A stretch of DNA of 64,000 bases, from the NCBI GenBank assembly GCA_963760985.1, contig CAVXFM010000008.1, positions 1 to 64,000 of the forward strand. The letters run 5' to 3'. The DNA is from JACRDG01 sp963760985 (GTDB lineage: Bacteria > Desulfobacterota > Desulfomonilia > Desulfomonilales > Desulfomonilaceae). Shown here piece by piece: positions 1 to 9,693 of the stretch. The notes under the pieces were generated by a model. The model saw nothing but the letters and a program-made list of their open reading frames with translations, ran no database searches and had not been told where the DNA came from. The position numbers and the translations under genes were made by a program. Position 1 is the first letter of the stretch. Every line of letters begins with the position of its first letter.

Positions 1-51
1 TCTAATCATGGTCGCAAGGAGCCTACCGTTTGTAGTGCTGTTGCCTGTTGA

Positions 52-1098
52 CTATTGGGTAAGAAACCGTAAGAGACGCCGAGCCACGATCCGAGCATTC
101 CGACCGTACTTCCGGGCCAGTGACACCACTAATCCAGTAATAGACAATCCCAGCTTTTTCCGCATGCGAAATGCAGCCCCATATGCATTTGATGGAGCCA
201 CAAGGCCGAATCGCTTGAGCCACCCGCTTGCCCCGATGGTGGCTGACATCTCCTCCGCATGGCGCAGAAGCAGAACGGTCAGTGTCGGAACAACATCTTT
301 TCTATTGGAGGGGTGCACTGTCATGTTGCCATGGCACGCATTCATGCCATATATAGAAGGGCTGCTGAAGTGATTCCGGCCATGCATTCGGTAATATCCG
401 AGCACCTCCTGGATGATGAGCGATCCTCCCACCAGGTTGGCAAAATTTGCAAGAAGGTTGTCGGCACAGATGCGAAATCTAGATGTGTTCTCGGGAATAG
501 CCCATGTCAAAACAGAGCGCCGAAACATCATGCCCGACGTTGCGCTCCAGTACCATTGAAGCCCCAGGGGTGGTTGGGCGCCAATATATGTGAAATACGC
601 CTGTTCCTCCAAATGAGAGATGTCCGTGCGGCAACTGGAGATCACTTGGCCCTTGCCATTGATAGCGGCCAGTTGGGAGCACGTAAACGCCACATTGAAG
701 CGGTAAAGATGCGCAGCCAGGTGAACGGTAATGAAATCGGGAAAAAGCAAGTCGTCGGCATCGACAAAAACTACGAAATCTCCTTCCGAGCGGTGGAGTC
801 CCGAGCGCATCGCTTCAAGCTGCCCACCGTTTTCTGCTCGTAGAACAGCTGTGAAACGTTCCGGATGGGCCTGAACAAACTTAGTAATGATCGCAGGGCT
901 TTCATCGGCAGATGCATCGTCCACCAGCGTGCAATGCCAATTTTCATAATCCTGCGTCAGAATGGCTTCCATGCACTCGCTCAGATATCCGGCGTAATTG
1001 TAATTCACCACAATCATATCTACCAGTGGCTTTCTATCCGAGGCAACAAGGCATTGCATCTTCTGCAGCGCTTGATGTTTCTCAGCACCTTCTTTCAT
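52..1098 (-). CDS. Family 2 glycosyltransferase
   Basis: Inverting GT-A glycosyltransferase that would move a sugar from a nucleotide sugar onto a glycan or lipid acceptor at the cytoplasmic membrane. The conserved N-terminal fold is visible: MIVVNYNYAGYL beta strand, then TLVDDASADES (nucleotide-binding Asp), ENGGQ, and VFVDADD, the metal-binding DXD-like motif. The C-terminal third is basic with a hydrophobic helix (LSITGLVVSLA), so membrane association is likely. The reading frame is open up to 1239, but the residues before the Met at 1098 (MKEGAEKHQ) are low-complexity and basic, so I place the start at 1098; an internal Met at 1059 is also possible. It stands alone; the next gene on this strand is IS21 istB. 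Acceptor and sugar cannot be told from sequence. Confidence 0.82.
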   Translation of the reverse strand: MKEGAEKHQALQKMQCLVASDRKPLVDMIVVNYNYAGYLSECMEAILTQDYENWHCTLVDDASADESPAIITKFVQAHPERFTAVLRAENGGQLEAMRSGLHRSEGDFVVFVDADDLLFPDFITVHLAAHLYRFNVAFTCSQLAAINGKGQVISSCRTDISHLEEQAYFTYIGAQPPLGLQWYWSATSGMMFRRSVLTWAIPENTSRFRICADNLLANFANLVGGSLIIQEVLGYYRMHGRNHFSSPSIYGMNACHGNMTVHPSNRKDVVPTLTVLLLRHAEEMSATIGASGWLKRFGLVAPSNAYGAAFRMRKKLGLSITGLVVSLARKYGRNARIVARRLLRFLTQ

Positions 1099-1363
1099 AC
1101 CCGTTGTCAGGGTTGTTTCTCGCTCCAAAATTCGATGTCTCCCCTTCAAATGACAAAGCCTCCTCTTCGCTCCTAGTTTCGGACATGCACTCTGGCTCCG
1201 TTCGGCGGGACGAGCCACAGGATGGCCGGGTGTACTCACCCACGTCGTGGTGTCAGCCGGCTAAGTTTTTCCCTCACATAGTCTGCGAAGCAGACCTACC
1301 CCCGGATTATATCCGGAATTATGCGGCGGTCTTGCCATTTTAGCTGTCTCGGGTGCCCGACGT

Positions 1364-1403
1364 CAATTATATTTGTGCATTGACGACAATTATATTTGTG
1401 CAT
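1364..1403. repeat. Terminal direct repeats of the IS21 element
   Basis: Two identical 17-bp copies, caattatatttgtgcat at 1364-1380 and 1387-1403, each preceded by a gacg-containing hexamer. Their position just past the istB stop fits IstA-binding terminal repeats. The outer edge of the element probably lies a few bases left, near the cccgacg at about 1357-1363. Confidence 0.6.
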
Positions 1404-2214
1404 CGTTGTTGATGTTAGAGCGCCCCTTGGTTGAGGTCGGGGTGCGGGACTGCTCCTCCTGTTGTGGGTCGATCTCCTTGTTCTTGATCGCATGATCCGT
1501 TCGGTAGCTGGGACCGGTGAGTTCGAGAATGGTACAGTGGTGGACCTGGCGGTCTATAGCTGCTGCCGTGGTCATTGGGTCTTTGAAGATCTTGTCCCAT
1601 TGAGAAAAGACCAGGTTGGAGCTGATCATCACACTCTTGCGTTCATACCGCTCCGTAAGCAGAGTGAAGAGCACCTCCATTTCCTGTGGCTGCTGCCGGA
1701 TGTACCCAATGTCGTCGATGATCAGCACATCGAATCGGTCCAAGCGCCTCAGCTCCTTATCCATATTCAGGTCCCTTTTGGCGATCAAGAGCCCTTGCAC
1801 CAGACGATGGGCCTGGACAAAGAGCACTGAGCAACCCTTGCTTACCAGCTCGTGACCTATTGCCGACAGCAGGTGAGTCTTCCCCCGTCCCGGTGGACCA
1901 AAGGCCAGGATGTTCTCAGCCCGCCCCAGAAACTGCCCGGAGCACAACGATGGTAATTGTCGTTGCACCTTCTGGGGAAACCTCGTCGTATCCAGAGTAC
2001 TCAGAGTCTTGCCGCTTGGCAGGTGCGATGCCTTGAGCAGTCGCTCAATCTTCCTCTGCCTGCGAGTTTCGATCTCTAACCCGGTGAGATAGTGGAGGCA
2101 TGCCAGAGGCTCCCACCCTTGACGATGTGCCGTTTCTGCCGCATCCTGGTGATGGAGCACGAACGCAGAGAGGTTCAGCGCACGCAACAGGACATTCAGA
2201 GATTGGGCGCTCAT
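1390..2214 (-). CDS. istB: IS21-family ATP-binding helper protein IstB
   Basis: AAA+ ATPase that helps the IstA transposase choose target DNA. The Walker A motif GPPGRGKTH lies near residue 110 and Walker B DVLIIDDIGYI near 165; the length (274 aa) is slightly above the family norm because of a polar C-terminal tail (EEQSRTPTSTKGRSN). The start is placed at the ATG at 2212-2214, which overlaps the istA stop as ATGA, the translational coupling typical of IS21; an open frame continues to 2259 but lacks family similarity. The ORF looks intact although its partner gene is truncated. Confidence 0.9.
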   Translation of the reverse strand: MSAQSLNVLLRALNLSAFVLHHQDAAETAHRQGWEPLACLHYLTGLEIETRRQRKIERLLKASHLPSGKTLSTLDTTRFPQKVQRQLPSLCSGQFLGRAENILAFGPPGRGKTHLLSAIGHELVSKGCSVLFVQAHRLVQGLLIAKRDLNMDKELRRLDRFDVLIIDDIGYIRQQPQEMEVLFTLLTERYERKSVMISSNLVFSQWDKIFKDPMTTAAAIDRQVHHCTILELTGPSYRTDHAIKNKEIDPQQEEQSRTPTSTKGRSNINNDAQI

Positions 2215-2580
2215 GACGCCACCTCCATACTCGTGGGAAGCAGTGTGTCGTACGAACACAGGTCCACCTCAAAGGGTTTCATCTCAGGCCCCTCGGCACG
2301 AACCTGGGATTCCACGAGAGCTTTGACCCTTTCCAGGCTGATACCTTGCCCCGCCTCCAGCAACAGAGCCAGCGCTGCTTCTACCTCCGATTCCAGGGTC
2401 GAGGCTGCTAGGTGAAGGATGCGCAGGTATTCCAGATCTGCCTTGCGTCCTGGACCTGTGCTGCATAGTGAGTCATAGGCTTTGCGAAACACCAGCGTAG
2501 GGAAAAGATCTTCCCGGTATGCATACCGCCCAAGCGCCCCCGGCTTTCGCACCAGCGACCAGATGATACGGCTGGAAAAA
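2211..2580 (-). pseudogene. istA: istA transposase, C-terminal fragment
   Basis: The 3' end of an IS21 transposase gene. The recognisable part starts near SLVRKPGALGRYAYREDLFP and continues through FRKAYDSL, YLRILHLAASTLESEVE and ALALLLEAGQG, all typical of the IstA C-terminus. The frame is open to 2777, but residues before about 2580 do not resemble IstA. The HTH and DDE catalytic regions are absent, so this is a 5'-truncated remnant. Confidence 0.8.
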
Positions 2581-2767
2581 CTCCAGTGCGCCTTGGGGTT
2601 ACGGGTTGGATGAAAATCATGTCTACCGCCCCGCCGCGCCCCATGGGAAGTAATTGAAATAGATCCAGAATGCCTTGCAGGGTCTAGGAGGGTGCCCAAA
2701 AAACATTCTCTTCCTTTTTTCTCTGTATATTCTCCGATTTGCCCTGATAGAGGTTTATTCAATTCGC

Positions 2768-3042
2768 TTGGGGGCAATTGTTGGAATTTTACCCATACCC
2801 AGATTGCCCTCTCAGGAAAGTCGCGCAGAATGGCTTACGTTAATCCTCAGGGCACCTCTCAACACTGCGAGCTTTGCTGTATGGCGAACCCACTTGCTCC
2901 TCAGATTCAACATCCAATGCCGGGAGCAAAGTACGAACAAATTGGGGCAAATGAACCTGTATGAGCCCTTCGGCAAGACAATCCTGCCACAAAAATGGGA
3001 AGGGCTGATGAGTTTTCCGCTTCCCACCTGCAAATTTCAAGG
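2768..3042 (+). repeat. Repeat unit 1 carrying a TnpB-like zinc-finger remnant
   Basis: First of three diverged units of about 270 bp. In the frame at 2827-2880 it reads RMAYVNPQGTSQHCELCC, which resembles the C-terminal zinc finger of IS200/IS605 TnpB (V-x-P-x-x-TSQ-x-C-x-x-C). It is followed by a shared tract gggagcaaagtacgaaca near 2929 and by cctgtatgagccc. The unit is too short to encode an active protein. Similarity to the other units extends outside the zinc-finger codons, so the repeat is a DNA unit and not just a shared protein motif. Confidence 0.6.
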
Positions 3043-5091
3043 GAGACAACCAAATGTTGCAAAATAGCCATACCTGAACATAGGGGACTAGCCGTCTGAC
3101 ATAGTCAGGTTCTGCACGAATGTGTCAAGTTTCATGCAGCCTTCTTTGCAGACACTGCCTGGGTAATGAGGTTGTCGAATTGGGCGTCAACTTCCTTGAG
3201 TGCCTCGGCAAGGCCAGGTGGCAGCGCTGCCAGGGATTCGTTGAACGCGGAGAGTGCCGGTCGGAAGACCCGAGCCTCCAAACGAGAGAACAGTCGAGCA
3301 ACCTTCCAACCGTACGGAGTCAGAAAATACCTGTTGGTCCCGGGATGCCTTGCAATGAGGCCCTTGAGGCGTAGCCGTTTCAGGTCGTAGGTCATGCGTG
3401 AGACAGTGTAGCAGTAGGTTTGTGTTTCGAGCAGGTCGGCTACATGGGCACGCAGTTCGCGGTTGCGAAAGCCATTCACAAGGTTCGTAAACAAGGTGAG
3501 CGCCAGGAACAGGGCCATGACTCGGGGATCTCCGAATTTCAGACCGGGCGCTCGTTGATCGTCTTGGGTGACGGAGGGTTGAACGACCTTTTGGATGCTC
3601 TCACTCGACATACCGCAGTTGTAGCTGACGCGTTGGACGTCCAGAAGACGTCGGTTGATGTTACGACCCAACTGCTGCAGATACGACAGATTCTTGAGAC
3701 CTTTATTGATACCGAAGTCTTTGGGATCGTTGAAAGTCCCTTCCGTACGCAGGGCTCGGCCCTCTTTGAAGTACTGCTTGAGGTGGAACTTCTTGTATTC
3801 CACGTGGAGACTGGGATGAACGCCCTCTTGAATGACCCGGGTCCGAAATCGCCCAGGTGTCGCCTTGGTAATCTTCCGGTCAAAGACCAGGGCAATGCGA
3901 TCCGGACGGCCGAGGTCCAGGTTGTCTCGAATCACCTCTTCGAAGAACTGCCTCCCTCGAAGCGGCAGATCAAACACCTGAGTCAAGCTGACCTCCACCT
4001 GCCACATCGACAATTCCCAGTCGTATCCCTCTGTTCGATCCGAGAGAGTCAGCGGGAGTGGAATCCGGCCGAGCCATTTGCGAAAGAACGAATCAATTTG
4101 GGAAGGACCGAGGGAATCACAGATCTCTTGGAGTTTCTTCGGATTACCACAACTCAAGAAGCCGTTATCGAGCGTTTCAAAGGCCACACCGACCTTCTCA
4201 AGCTGACGTTTGGCCCATTCATGACCGTTGATGCAGACCTTGATTCCCCACGGAGCGTAACTGCAAACCTTGATGAAAACAGGCCCGAAGTCCTCGTCAT
4301 CGATATAGAAATAGTAATGGTTGACGTACACGGACTTGTCACGCTGGTAATCAAAGCCCACGAATCCCTTCTGGTCTCGCTTGCGGCCGGAGAAGGCTTG
4401 TGCCTTTTCCTGGGCTACTCCGATGAATACGACCTCGTCTCGGACGGGTCGCTTGGCCCGGATCTCATTGGCGATGTCGTCCTTGCGTTGCTTGTGCTCG
4501 AATTTGACCACGGGAATCTCGTTGTCCGTCGCGAACTGCTTCACGGCAGCTACAAAGCCCTGGGTTATTTTCCCCAACAGCGAAGGAGAAGGAATGGGCT
4601 TGCCGAGTCGCTCGATCATGAACCTCACCAACTGGCCGCCAGTCTGGAGCTTGGGCACATATCCGTTGAGGTAGATACGGTCCATACACTCCACCTCCAG
4701 GGTCACATGGTCACGCAGGATTTCGTTGATGTCAGGCATAATGACCAACGATACTCCGAACCCGCCCTGGCTTCAACACCCCAGCTGATCCGTGGCTCGT
4801 CGGTTTGAGGCCGGAGGCTTCGCTAGAGGAAGCCGTCCAGAATGGCTTACGTTGAGCCTCAGGGCGTCTCCCATAACTGTGACGTTTGTTGCTTGCCCCC
4901 CCCGCTGTGGTTTCTATAGACAGTAAAGGGAGCAAAGTACGAACAGAGCTGTACAGATCCCCTGTATGAGCCCCCGCCGCAAGGTGAACCTGTCACAAAG
5001 AAAATGAACCACGCGTGAGTGCCGGTTTGGCCGCGTTCAAAAAAAGGTTCATCAGCTGGCAGACAGGATACAAGTTCCTTATTTGCAAGGA
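3043..5091 (+). repeat. Repeat unit 2, split by the 538-codon gene
   Basis: The left part (3043-3087, gacaaccaaatgttgcaaaat ending near cctgaacatagg) matches the start of units 1 and 3. The continuation resumes only at about 4832 (gaagccgtccagaatggcttacg) and reads RMAYVEPQGVSHNCDVCC in frame from 4840, followed by gggagcaaagtacgaaca and cctgtatgagccc as in unit 1. The intervening 1.74 kb holds the gene at 3132-4739. I see no clear terminal inverted repeats at the junctions. Confidence 0.55.
3132..4739 (-). CDS. Conserved hypothetical protein with C-terminal winged-helix-like region
   Basis: A 535-aa soluble protein whose function I do not recognise. It opens with INEILRDHVTLEVECMDRIYLNGYVP, has an aromatic-rich centre (VNHYYFYIDDED, CSYAPWGIKVCINGHEW) and a C-terminal segment near residues 440-495 (TVSRMTYDLKRLRLKGLIARH...YFLTPYGWKVARLF) that looks like a winged helix. 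It matches neither TnpB, DDE nor HUH transposases by any motif I can see. It sits inside a repeat unit that is otherwise continuous, which suggests that it arrived as a mobile gene. The start is the ATG of MPDINEIL; an in-frame TTG three codons upstream is less likely. A long open frame on the opposite strand (3420-4808) is its shadow. Confidence 0.7.
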   Translation of the reverse strand: MPDINEILRDHVTLEVECMDRIYLNGYVPKLQTGGQLVRFMIERLGKPIPSPSLLGKITQGFVAAVKQFATDNEIPVVKFEHKQRKDDIANEIRAKRPVRDEVVFIGVAQEKAQAFSGRKRDQKGFVGFDYQRDKSVYVNHYYFYIDDEDFGPVFIKVCSYAPWGIKVCINGHEWAKRQLEKVGVAFETLDNGFLSCGNPKKLQEICDSLGPSQIDSFFRKWLGRIPLPLTLSDRTEGYDWELSMWQVEVSLTQVFDLPLRGRQFFEEVIRDNLDLGRPDRIALVFDRKITKATPGRFRTRVIQEGVHPSLHVEYKKFHLKQYFKEGRALRTEGTFNDPKDFGINKGLKNLSYLQQLGRNINRRLLDVQRVSYNCGMSSESIQKVVQPSVTQDDQRAPGLKFGDPRVMALFLALTLFTNLVNGFRNRELRAHVADLLETQTYCYTVSRMTYDLKRLRLKGLIARHPGTNRYFLTPYGWKVARLFSRLEARVFRPALSAFNESLAALPPGLAEALKEVDAQFDNLITQAVSAKKAA

Positions 5092-5200
5092 CAAAACCAA
5101 ATGTGGCGAAATCACCCCTACCCGAAGCATTGCCCTTGTGAGAAAGTCGCCCAGAATTGCTTACGCTAATCCTCAGGGCGTCTCTCGTGTCGGAAAGCAA
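5092..5200 (+). repeat. Repeat unit 3, partial TnpB-like zinc-finger remnant
   Basis: Begins caaaaccaaatgtggcgaaat and matches units 1 and 2 through gagaaagtcgcccagaattgcttacg. The frame reads RIAYANPQGVS, after which the cysteines expected of the zinc finger are lost (RVGKQCRCC). Similarity fades after about 5200. Confidence 0.5.
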
Positions 5201-5904
5201 TGCCGTTGTTGTCGGCAAGTTGATCGCATGGAATCGAGTGATGTACCGAGGTGAAAGACATTCGAGGGGCTTCATTGCAACGGAAACCAGTTACAGTAAC
5301 GCTGGAGCCGTAATCTCTGCCAACTCTCTTGTACGGGCAGGATAAGCCTATCTTGTCATATTGCTGTGTACTTGTGTATTTCTGGCTGGTACAGCTTTTC
5401 GGGCTCCAACAACACCCAGTTCCGTAACAACCATTGGATCACAACTTGTCTGGTATCGCTCCACTCCTTGCGTCACTATGAATTCGTATGGTTTCAAGCT
5501 GGTACAAATTCTCAGGCTCCAAACAGTCTCAAGTTGTAGCAGGAAAGGTTGGGCTGGTAATGGTCAATCTGACAAGTAATGGTCAGGCAAGCAATGGATA
5601 ATCTGGTAATAGGCCAGAGTTATGGTCAGACATGTGCTGGGCGGGGGGCTGTGAAGCGTAACGAGTTGGGTAACATACTATAGTTATAGTAGGTATGTCC
5701 GAGAGGTTCTTGTAGTTCCTGCCTACAAAAAGTCTTGGAGACCGCCAAGTTGAAGTATGGAAGGGCAACTTCTAGTTTTCTCAACAATTACCAAGGGCTA
5801 TTCCATAGGCTCAGCTCATACTCAGTCTTGCTACCATTGTTATGTATTGTTACAAACAAATAGGCAGGTCAGGCTCCGAGGGGGGAGGACATATTAAAGG
5901 GTGG
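5201..5904. other. Gene-free stretch with short internal repeats
   Basis: No credible gene. It holds a diverged direct repeat of about 36 bp (ctggtacagcttttcgggct near 5386 and ctggtacaaattctcaggct near 5501), several gtaatggtca/gcaatggat motifs around 5555-5640, and just before the group II intron the tract gaggacatattaaagggtgg, which resembles a tract at about 17724-17743. Confidence 0.5.
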
Positions 5905-6498
5905 GTGCGCCAGGCAAAGCTTGGCGTCTCTTGCGGGGTGTGAGTCCCCGCCGGGTAAGGCCTAACCAGCCCCCCGTATCGAGTGTTGCGGATGCAAAGG
6001 AGGAGTTCACACAGGACCGATGCAGCCCGTTGCAATTGATAGCGGGCTCTGCGCGCGACCATGAATGACCGAACGATGCGTCCGAAGCGTACACAGAGAA
6101 TCCTGTGGGCCGCAGGGGAGACTGCGCTCCCCAAAGCAATTCAGCCTCGTCAAATAAATGAGAGCAGGTGGCGACGGAGTCCTCCACCGGAAGCCGACAC
6201 GAAGGGATCGTTATGGGTGAGATCCTGGAGGGCCTGTCGGGGTCAAAGAGCGTGGCACGCAGGAAGAGAGACGTCAGGAACCTGGGAGGCCCCATCGTCT
6301 CCCACAAGCGGGTAGGGTGTACCAACGAAACGAAGGGCACCTGATGGGCGGCGGGGAGTCAGATCGCTCCATCGTACTCTGAGGCGGGAGAGCCGACCAC
6401 ATGGGGAAGGGAGCGACGGAGCTGTGTAGCCCATAAAGGAAACACGAACCGGATACGAAAGGCTGGAATACTCGTGCAAACCTCACTGTGGGGAATAG

Positions 6499-7697
6499 CA
6501 AACAGGGCGGCGAGTCACAAGGAGGCATCGATTCCGCAATCTGTATGGACTGTTGAACGCGAGGAACCTGAAATGGTGCTGGCAATTCGTGAGAAAGGCT
6601 GCAGCACCGGGGGTGGACAAGGTGACTTACCACGAGTATGACGCCGAACTCCATTCCAACGTAGAGTGACTCGTCGAGGGGCTTAAAGAGAAGCGGTATC
6701 ATGCTCGGTTGGTACGGCGGCAGTACATACCGAAGCTCAATGGGAAGCTTCGGCCACTTGGGATCCCAACCACCGAGGATAAGCTGTTACAGCGAGCGGT
6801 GGCGAAGATTCTGGAGGCAATTTACGAAGCAGGACTTCCTTGCGTGCAGCTATGGGTATAGACCCAATGTCGGGCCAAAGGACGCAGTTCGCGCCCTTAC
6901 GACCGGACTGCACTTCGGAAGGTACCATTGGGTGGTAGAAGCGGACATCAAAGGCTTCTTCGATAACATCGATCATGATTGGATGATGCGGATGCTCGCA
7001 GAACGCATTGATGACAAGCCGTTTCTCCACCTGATTCGCAAATGGCTCAAGGCGGGGATTCTGGAAACGGACGGCCAGGTGCTTCACCCGGTTACGGGGA
7101 CACCGCAAGGAGGGGTTGTCTCTCCAATATTGGCCAACTTGTACCTCCACTATGCCCTGGATCTGTGGTTTGAACGCCGGTTCAAGCCTTCCTGCCAGGG
7201 TAGCGCCATGATCATCCGTTTTGCGGATGACTTTGTGTGTGCTTTTGAGCATCAGAAGGATGCCGAGCGCTTCTATGAGGAACTCGGCGAGCGCTTGGGC
7301 AAGTTCGGGCTTGAGGTAGCGCCGGACAAGACTCGCATCCTCCGCTTCAGTCGGTATGACCTTCGCGGCAGCGGCGCTTTCGAGTTTCTTGGGGTTTGAG
7401 TTTCGGTGGCGCCGGAGCCGCCGAGGCGGTCGGACGGTAAGTCGTCGCACGTCTCGCAAGAAACTCAAGGCCTCGCTGGCCGCACTCACGGCCTGGATCA
7501 AGGAGAAGCGTCACTGCAAGCTCTCCTGGATTTTCCGGACCCTGCGAGCCAAGTTTCGCGGGTACTGGAATTACTATGGGGTCATTGGCAACTCTGCCAG
7601 CTTGCAGTCGTTCTTCTATTTGGCTCAGCGCATCCTCTTCAAATGGCTCAATCGTCGCAGTCAGCGTCGGAGCTACACCTGGAAGGGATTTGACTGA
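6499..7697 (+). pseudogene. ltrA: Group II intron reverse transcriptase/maturase 1, broken
   Basis: Reverse transcriptase of intron 1. The frame from 6499 encodes FRNLYGLLNARNLKWCW and APGVDKVTY, hits a TGA at 6667-6669, then continues as RRQYIPKLNGKLRPLGIPT. Near 6835 it shifts into the frame that gives CSYGYRPNVGPKDAVRAL, EADIKGFFDNIDH, TPQGGVVSPILANLYLH and the catalytic IIRFADDF. Near 7393 it shifts again into the X/maturase domain (RGYWNYYGVIGN, RILFKWLNRRSQRRSY). At least one nonsense codon and two frameshifts make it a pseudogene unless some are sequencing errors. Confidence 0.85.
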
Positions 7698-7807
7698 AGC
7701 GTTGCGGTTCTTCCAGGTTCCGGTTCCCACGAATCACTGAGCGTGCTGGGCCTTCTCACTGACCCTACTTTCACTCGCTTCCCGCGCAGACAGCGAGCAG
7801 CTCTGAG

Positions 7808-7842
7808 GAGCCCGGTGCGGGAATACCGCACGCCGGGATGTG
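7808..7842 (+). ncRNA. Domain V of group II intron 1
   Basis: Hairpin of two stacked stems: cccgg (7811-7815) pairs with ccggg (7833-7837) and tgcgg (7816-7820) with ccgca (7826-7830), with a gaata terminal loop. The leading gagcccggtgcggg is characteristic of bacterial class C introns. Confidence 0.75.
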
Positions 7843-8352
7843 CGTCCAGCTAAGGCTGGTGTGTTCAGTGGGAGTCAGTCCCACCAGGGAAATAGGTTAG
7901 AGCCCTGTAGCTTGGATGGCACGTGTAAGGGAAACCGATCACGTGAAGCCCATCGACAAAGCCATCGTAAGGATGGTGAGCGAGTCAGCGGGCCGCAACG
8001 AAAGTGAATGCATAGGTGGCCTCGAAAGTGCGTAACCCCGGAGGTCGAACCCTTATCCCGGGGGTGAAGACAGCAGGATTGATCTTTGACTAACCGACGG
8101 ATCGATCCCTCCGGCGGGGTGGTAGCAGCAGCACGCTGGCAAGGACACACCGAGCAACTGGAGAAGCCCTCCTCGTCCCTGGCAGAAATGCCTGGAGCAA
8201 GGTAGATCCTATAACCGGCATAACCGGGAAATGGATCGAAGACGAGAGGGTGGCGGATGGGTGTGTATGAGCTTTGAACCAGGGGTAACGCCCGGGGAGC
8301 AAAGGCACCCTACTGTTGGCATTCCAGAACCAAAACGGGAGGCAGGGACGGG

Positions 8353-9661
8353 ATGACAAAGACGTCCATCAATCTGCAGGACCTGAGGCGACGGATTTAC
8401 ATCAAGGCGAAGGCTGAGAAGTCTTGGCGATTCTGGGGATTTGTACGTTCACGTATGCAAGATCGAAACTCTTCACGAAGCCTACTCGATGGCGAAACAG
8501 AACAAAGGGGCTCCGGGAATTGACGGAGTCACCTTTGAGGACATCGAGCGAGACGGGGTAGACGGGTTCATTGAGCAAATACGGGACGAACTGGTCTCCG
8601 GCACGTACCGACCTATGCGCAATCGGAAGAAGGAGATTCCCAAGGGAAATGGGAAGACCAGGACTCTCGGGATACCTTCTGTACGAGATCGTGTGGTTCA
8701 GGGAGCGGTTAAGCTCATATTGGAGCCGATTTTCGAGGCAGACTTCCAGGACGGATCATTTGGGTATCGACCCAAGCGTACGGCCCATGAAGCCGTGGTG
8801 CGAGTAGCGCAGGCGCTTGTGGAGTCCAAAACTCGAGTCATCGATCTGGATCTCAAAGCGTACTTCGATACGGTACGGCATGATTTGTTGCTCCAGAAGG
8901 TGGCTGAGCGTGTACAGGACGAGCAGGTACTGCGACTGCTCAAAATGATCCTGAAGGCGAGCGGGAAACGAGGCGTGCCGCAGGGCGGAGTGATCTCGCC
9001 GCTTCTGGCGAATCTCTACCTCAACGAGGTGGACATGATGCTGGAGAAGGCCAAAGAGGTCACCCGCGAGGGGCGCTATACTCATATAGAGTATGCTCGC
9101 TTTGCCGATGATCTGGTAGTCCTGGTCGACTGCCATCGTCGTTGGGACTGGCTATTCCACGCAGCGCATAAGCGGTTGCTGGAAGAACTGGCTAGGCTCG
9201 ACGTGCAAGTCAATGCGGAGAAGACTCGCCTGGTTGAGCTTCACAGACTCGGGGAGAGCTTCGGCTTTCTTGGTTTCGAGTACCGTAAGGCTGTTACCTT
9301 GCGGGGCAAGCAGGGCGTGCGATTCGTGCCGAAGATGCAGGCTCGCACCTCTGTGCTGGGCAAGATCAAGGAGGTCTTTGGGCGCTTCCAATCACAGCCC
9401 GTTGACCGGGTGATCGACCTGATCAACCCTATCTTACGTGGCTGGGTCTCCTATTTCCGTATTGGTCATTCCAGTCGGTGTTTTGGCTACGTCCGCGACT
9501 GGGTGGAAAAGAAAGTGCGGCGCCACCTGATGCGTGCGAGGAATCTGCGGGGTTTCGGTTGGAAACGGTGGAGTAGGGACTGGCTCTATACCGGGCTCGG
9601 CCTATATGGCGATTACGGTATCCGGTACTGGCGTCCCCCGAAAGCACGTCCAGCACGATAG
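8353..9661 (+). pseudogene. ltrA: Group II intron reverse transcriptase/maturase 2, one frameshift
   Basis: The frame from ATG 8353 gives MTKTSINLQDLRRRIY and KAEKSWRFWG. One extra T in gatttgtac (about 8432-8437) then throws the protein into the frame that runs from 8441 to 9661 (YVHVCKIETLHEAY, APGIDGVTFEDI). The remainder is complete: SFGYRPKRTAHEAV, DLDLKAYFDTV, VPQGGVISPLLANLYL, catalytic ARFADDLVVL, and the X-domain RGWVSYFRIGH. There is no C-terminal HNH endonuclease domain, as in class C introns. A single-base repair would restore a full-length protein of about 436 aa. Confidence 0.85.
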
Positions 9662-9693
9662 GTCTCATAACCCTTGACGTGAAGGCACCAGGA

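Larger units (their letters stand above)
1358..2600 (-). mobile_element. IS21-family insertion sequence remnant
   Basis: Contains a complete istB and only the 3' end of istA in the usual istA-istB order with an ATGA overlap. The istB-side end carries two direct copies of caattatatttgtgcat (1364-1380 and 1387-1403), the kind of multiple terminal repeat seen at IS21-family ends. The istA side is cut near 2580 and its sequence runs into unrelated DNA, so the element lacks its transposase catalytic core and should not move by itself. Confidence 0.8.
5905..7858 (+). mobile_element. Group II intron 1 (group IIC-like), decayed
   Basis: The left end GTGCGCC at 5905-5911 is a typical group II intron 5' end. 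About 600 nt of structured RNA precede the reverse-transcriptase frame, and a domain V hairpin lies at 7808-7842 followed by a domain VI-like stem ccagct-aa-ggctgg at 7845-7858. The encoded maturase is broken at several points, so splicing or mobility would need help in trans. The domain V loop (gaata) has one base more than the usual GNRA tetraloop. Confidence 0.75.

Noticed and set aside
3420..4808. Long plus-strand open frame opposite the 538-codon gene
   Set aside because: It mirrors the minus-strand gene, has no family features, and its codon pattern follows the complement of a real gene.
5555..5640. CRISPR-like short repeats (gtaatggtca words)
   Set aside because: Repeats are short, irregularly spaced and not identical; no spacers of even length and no cas genes in the window.
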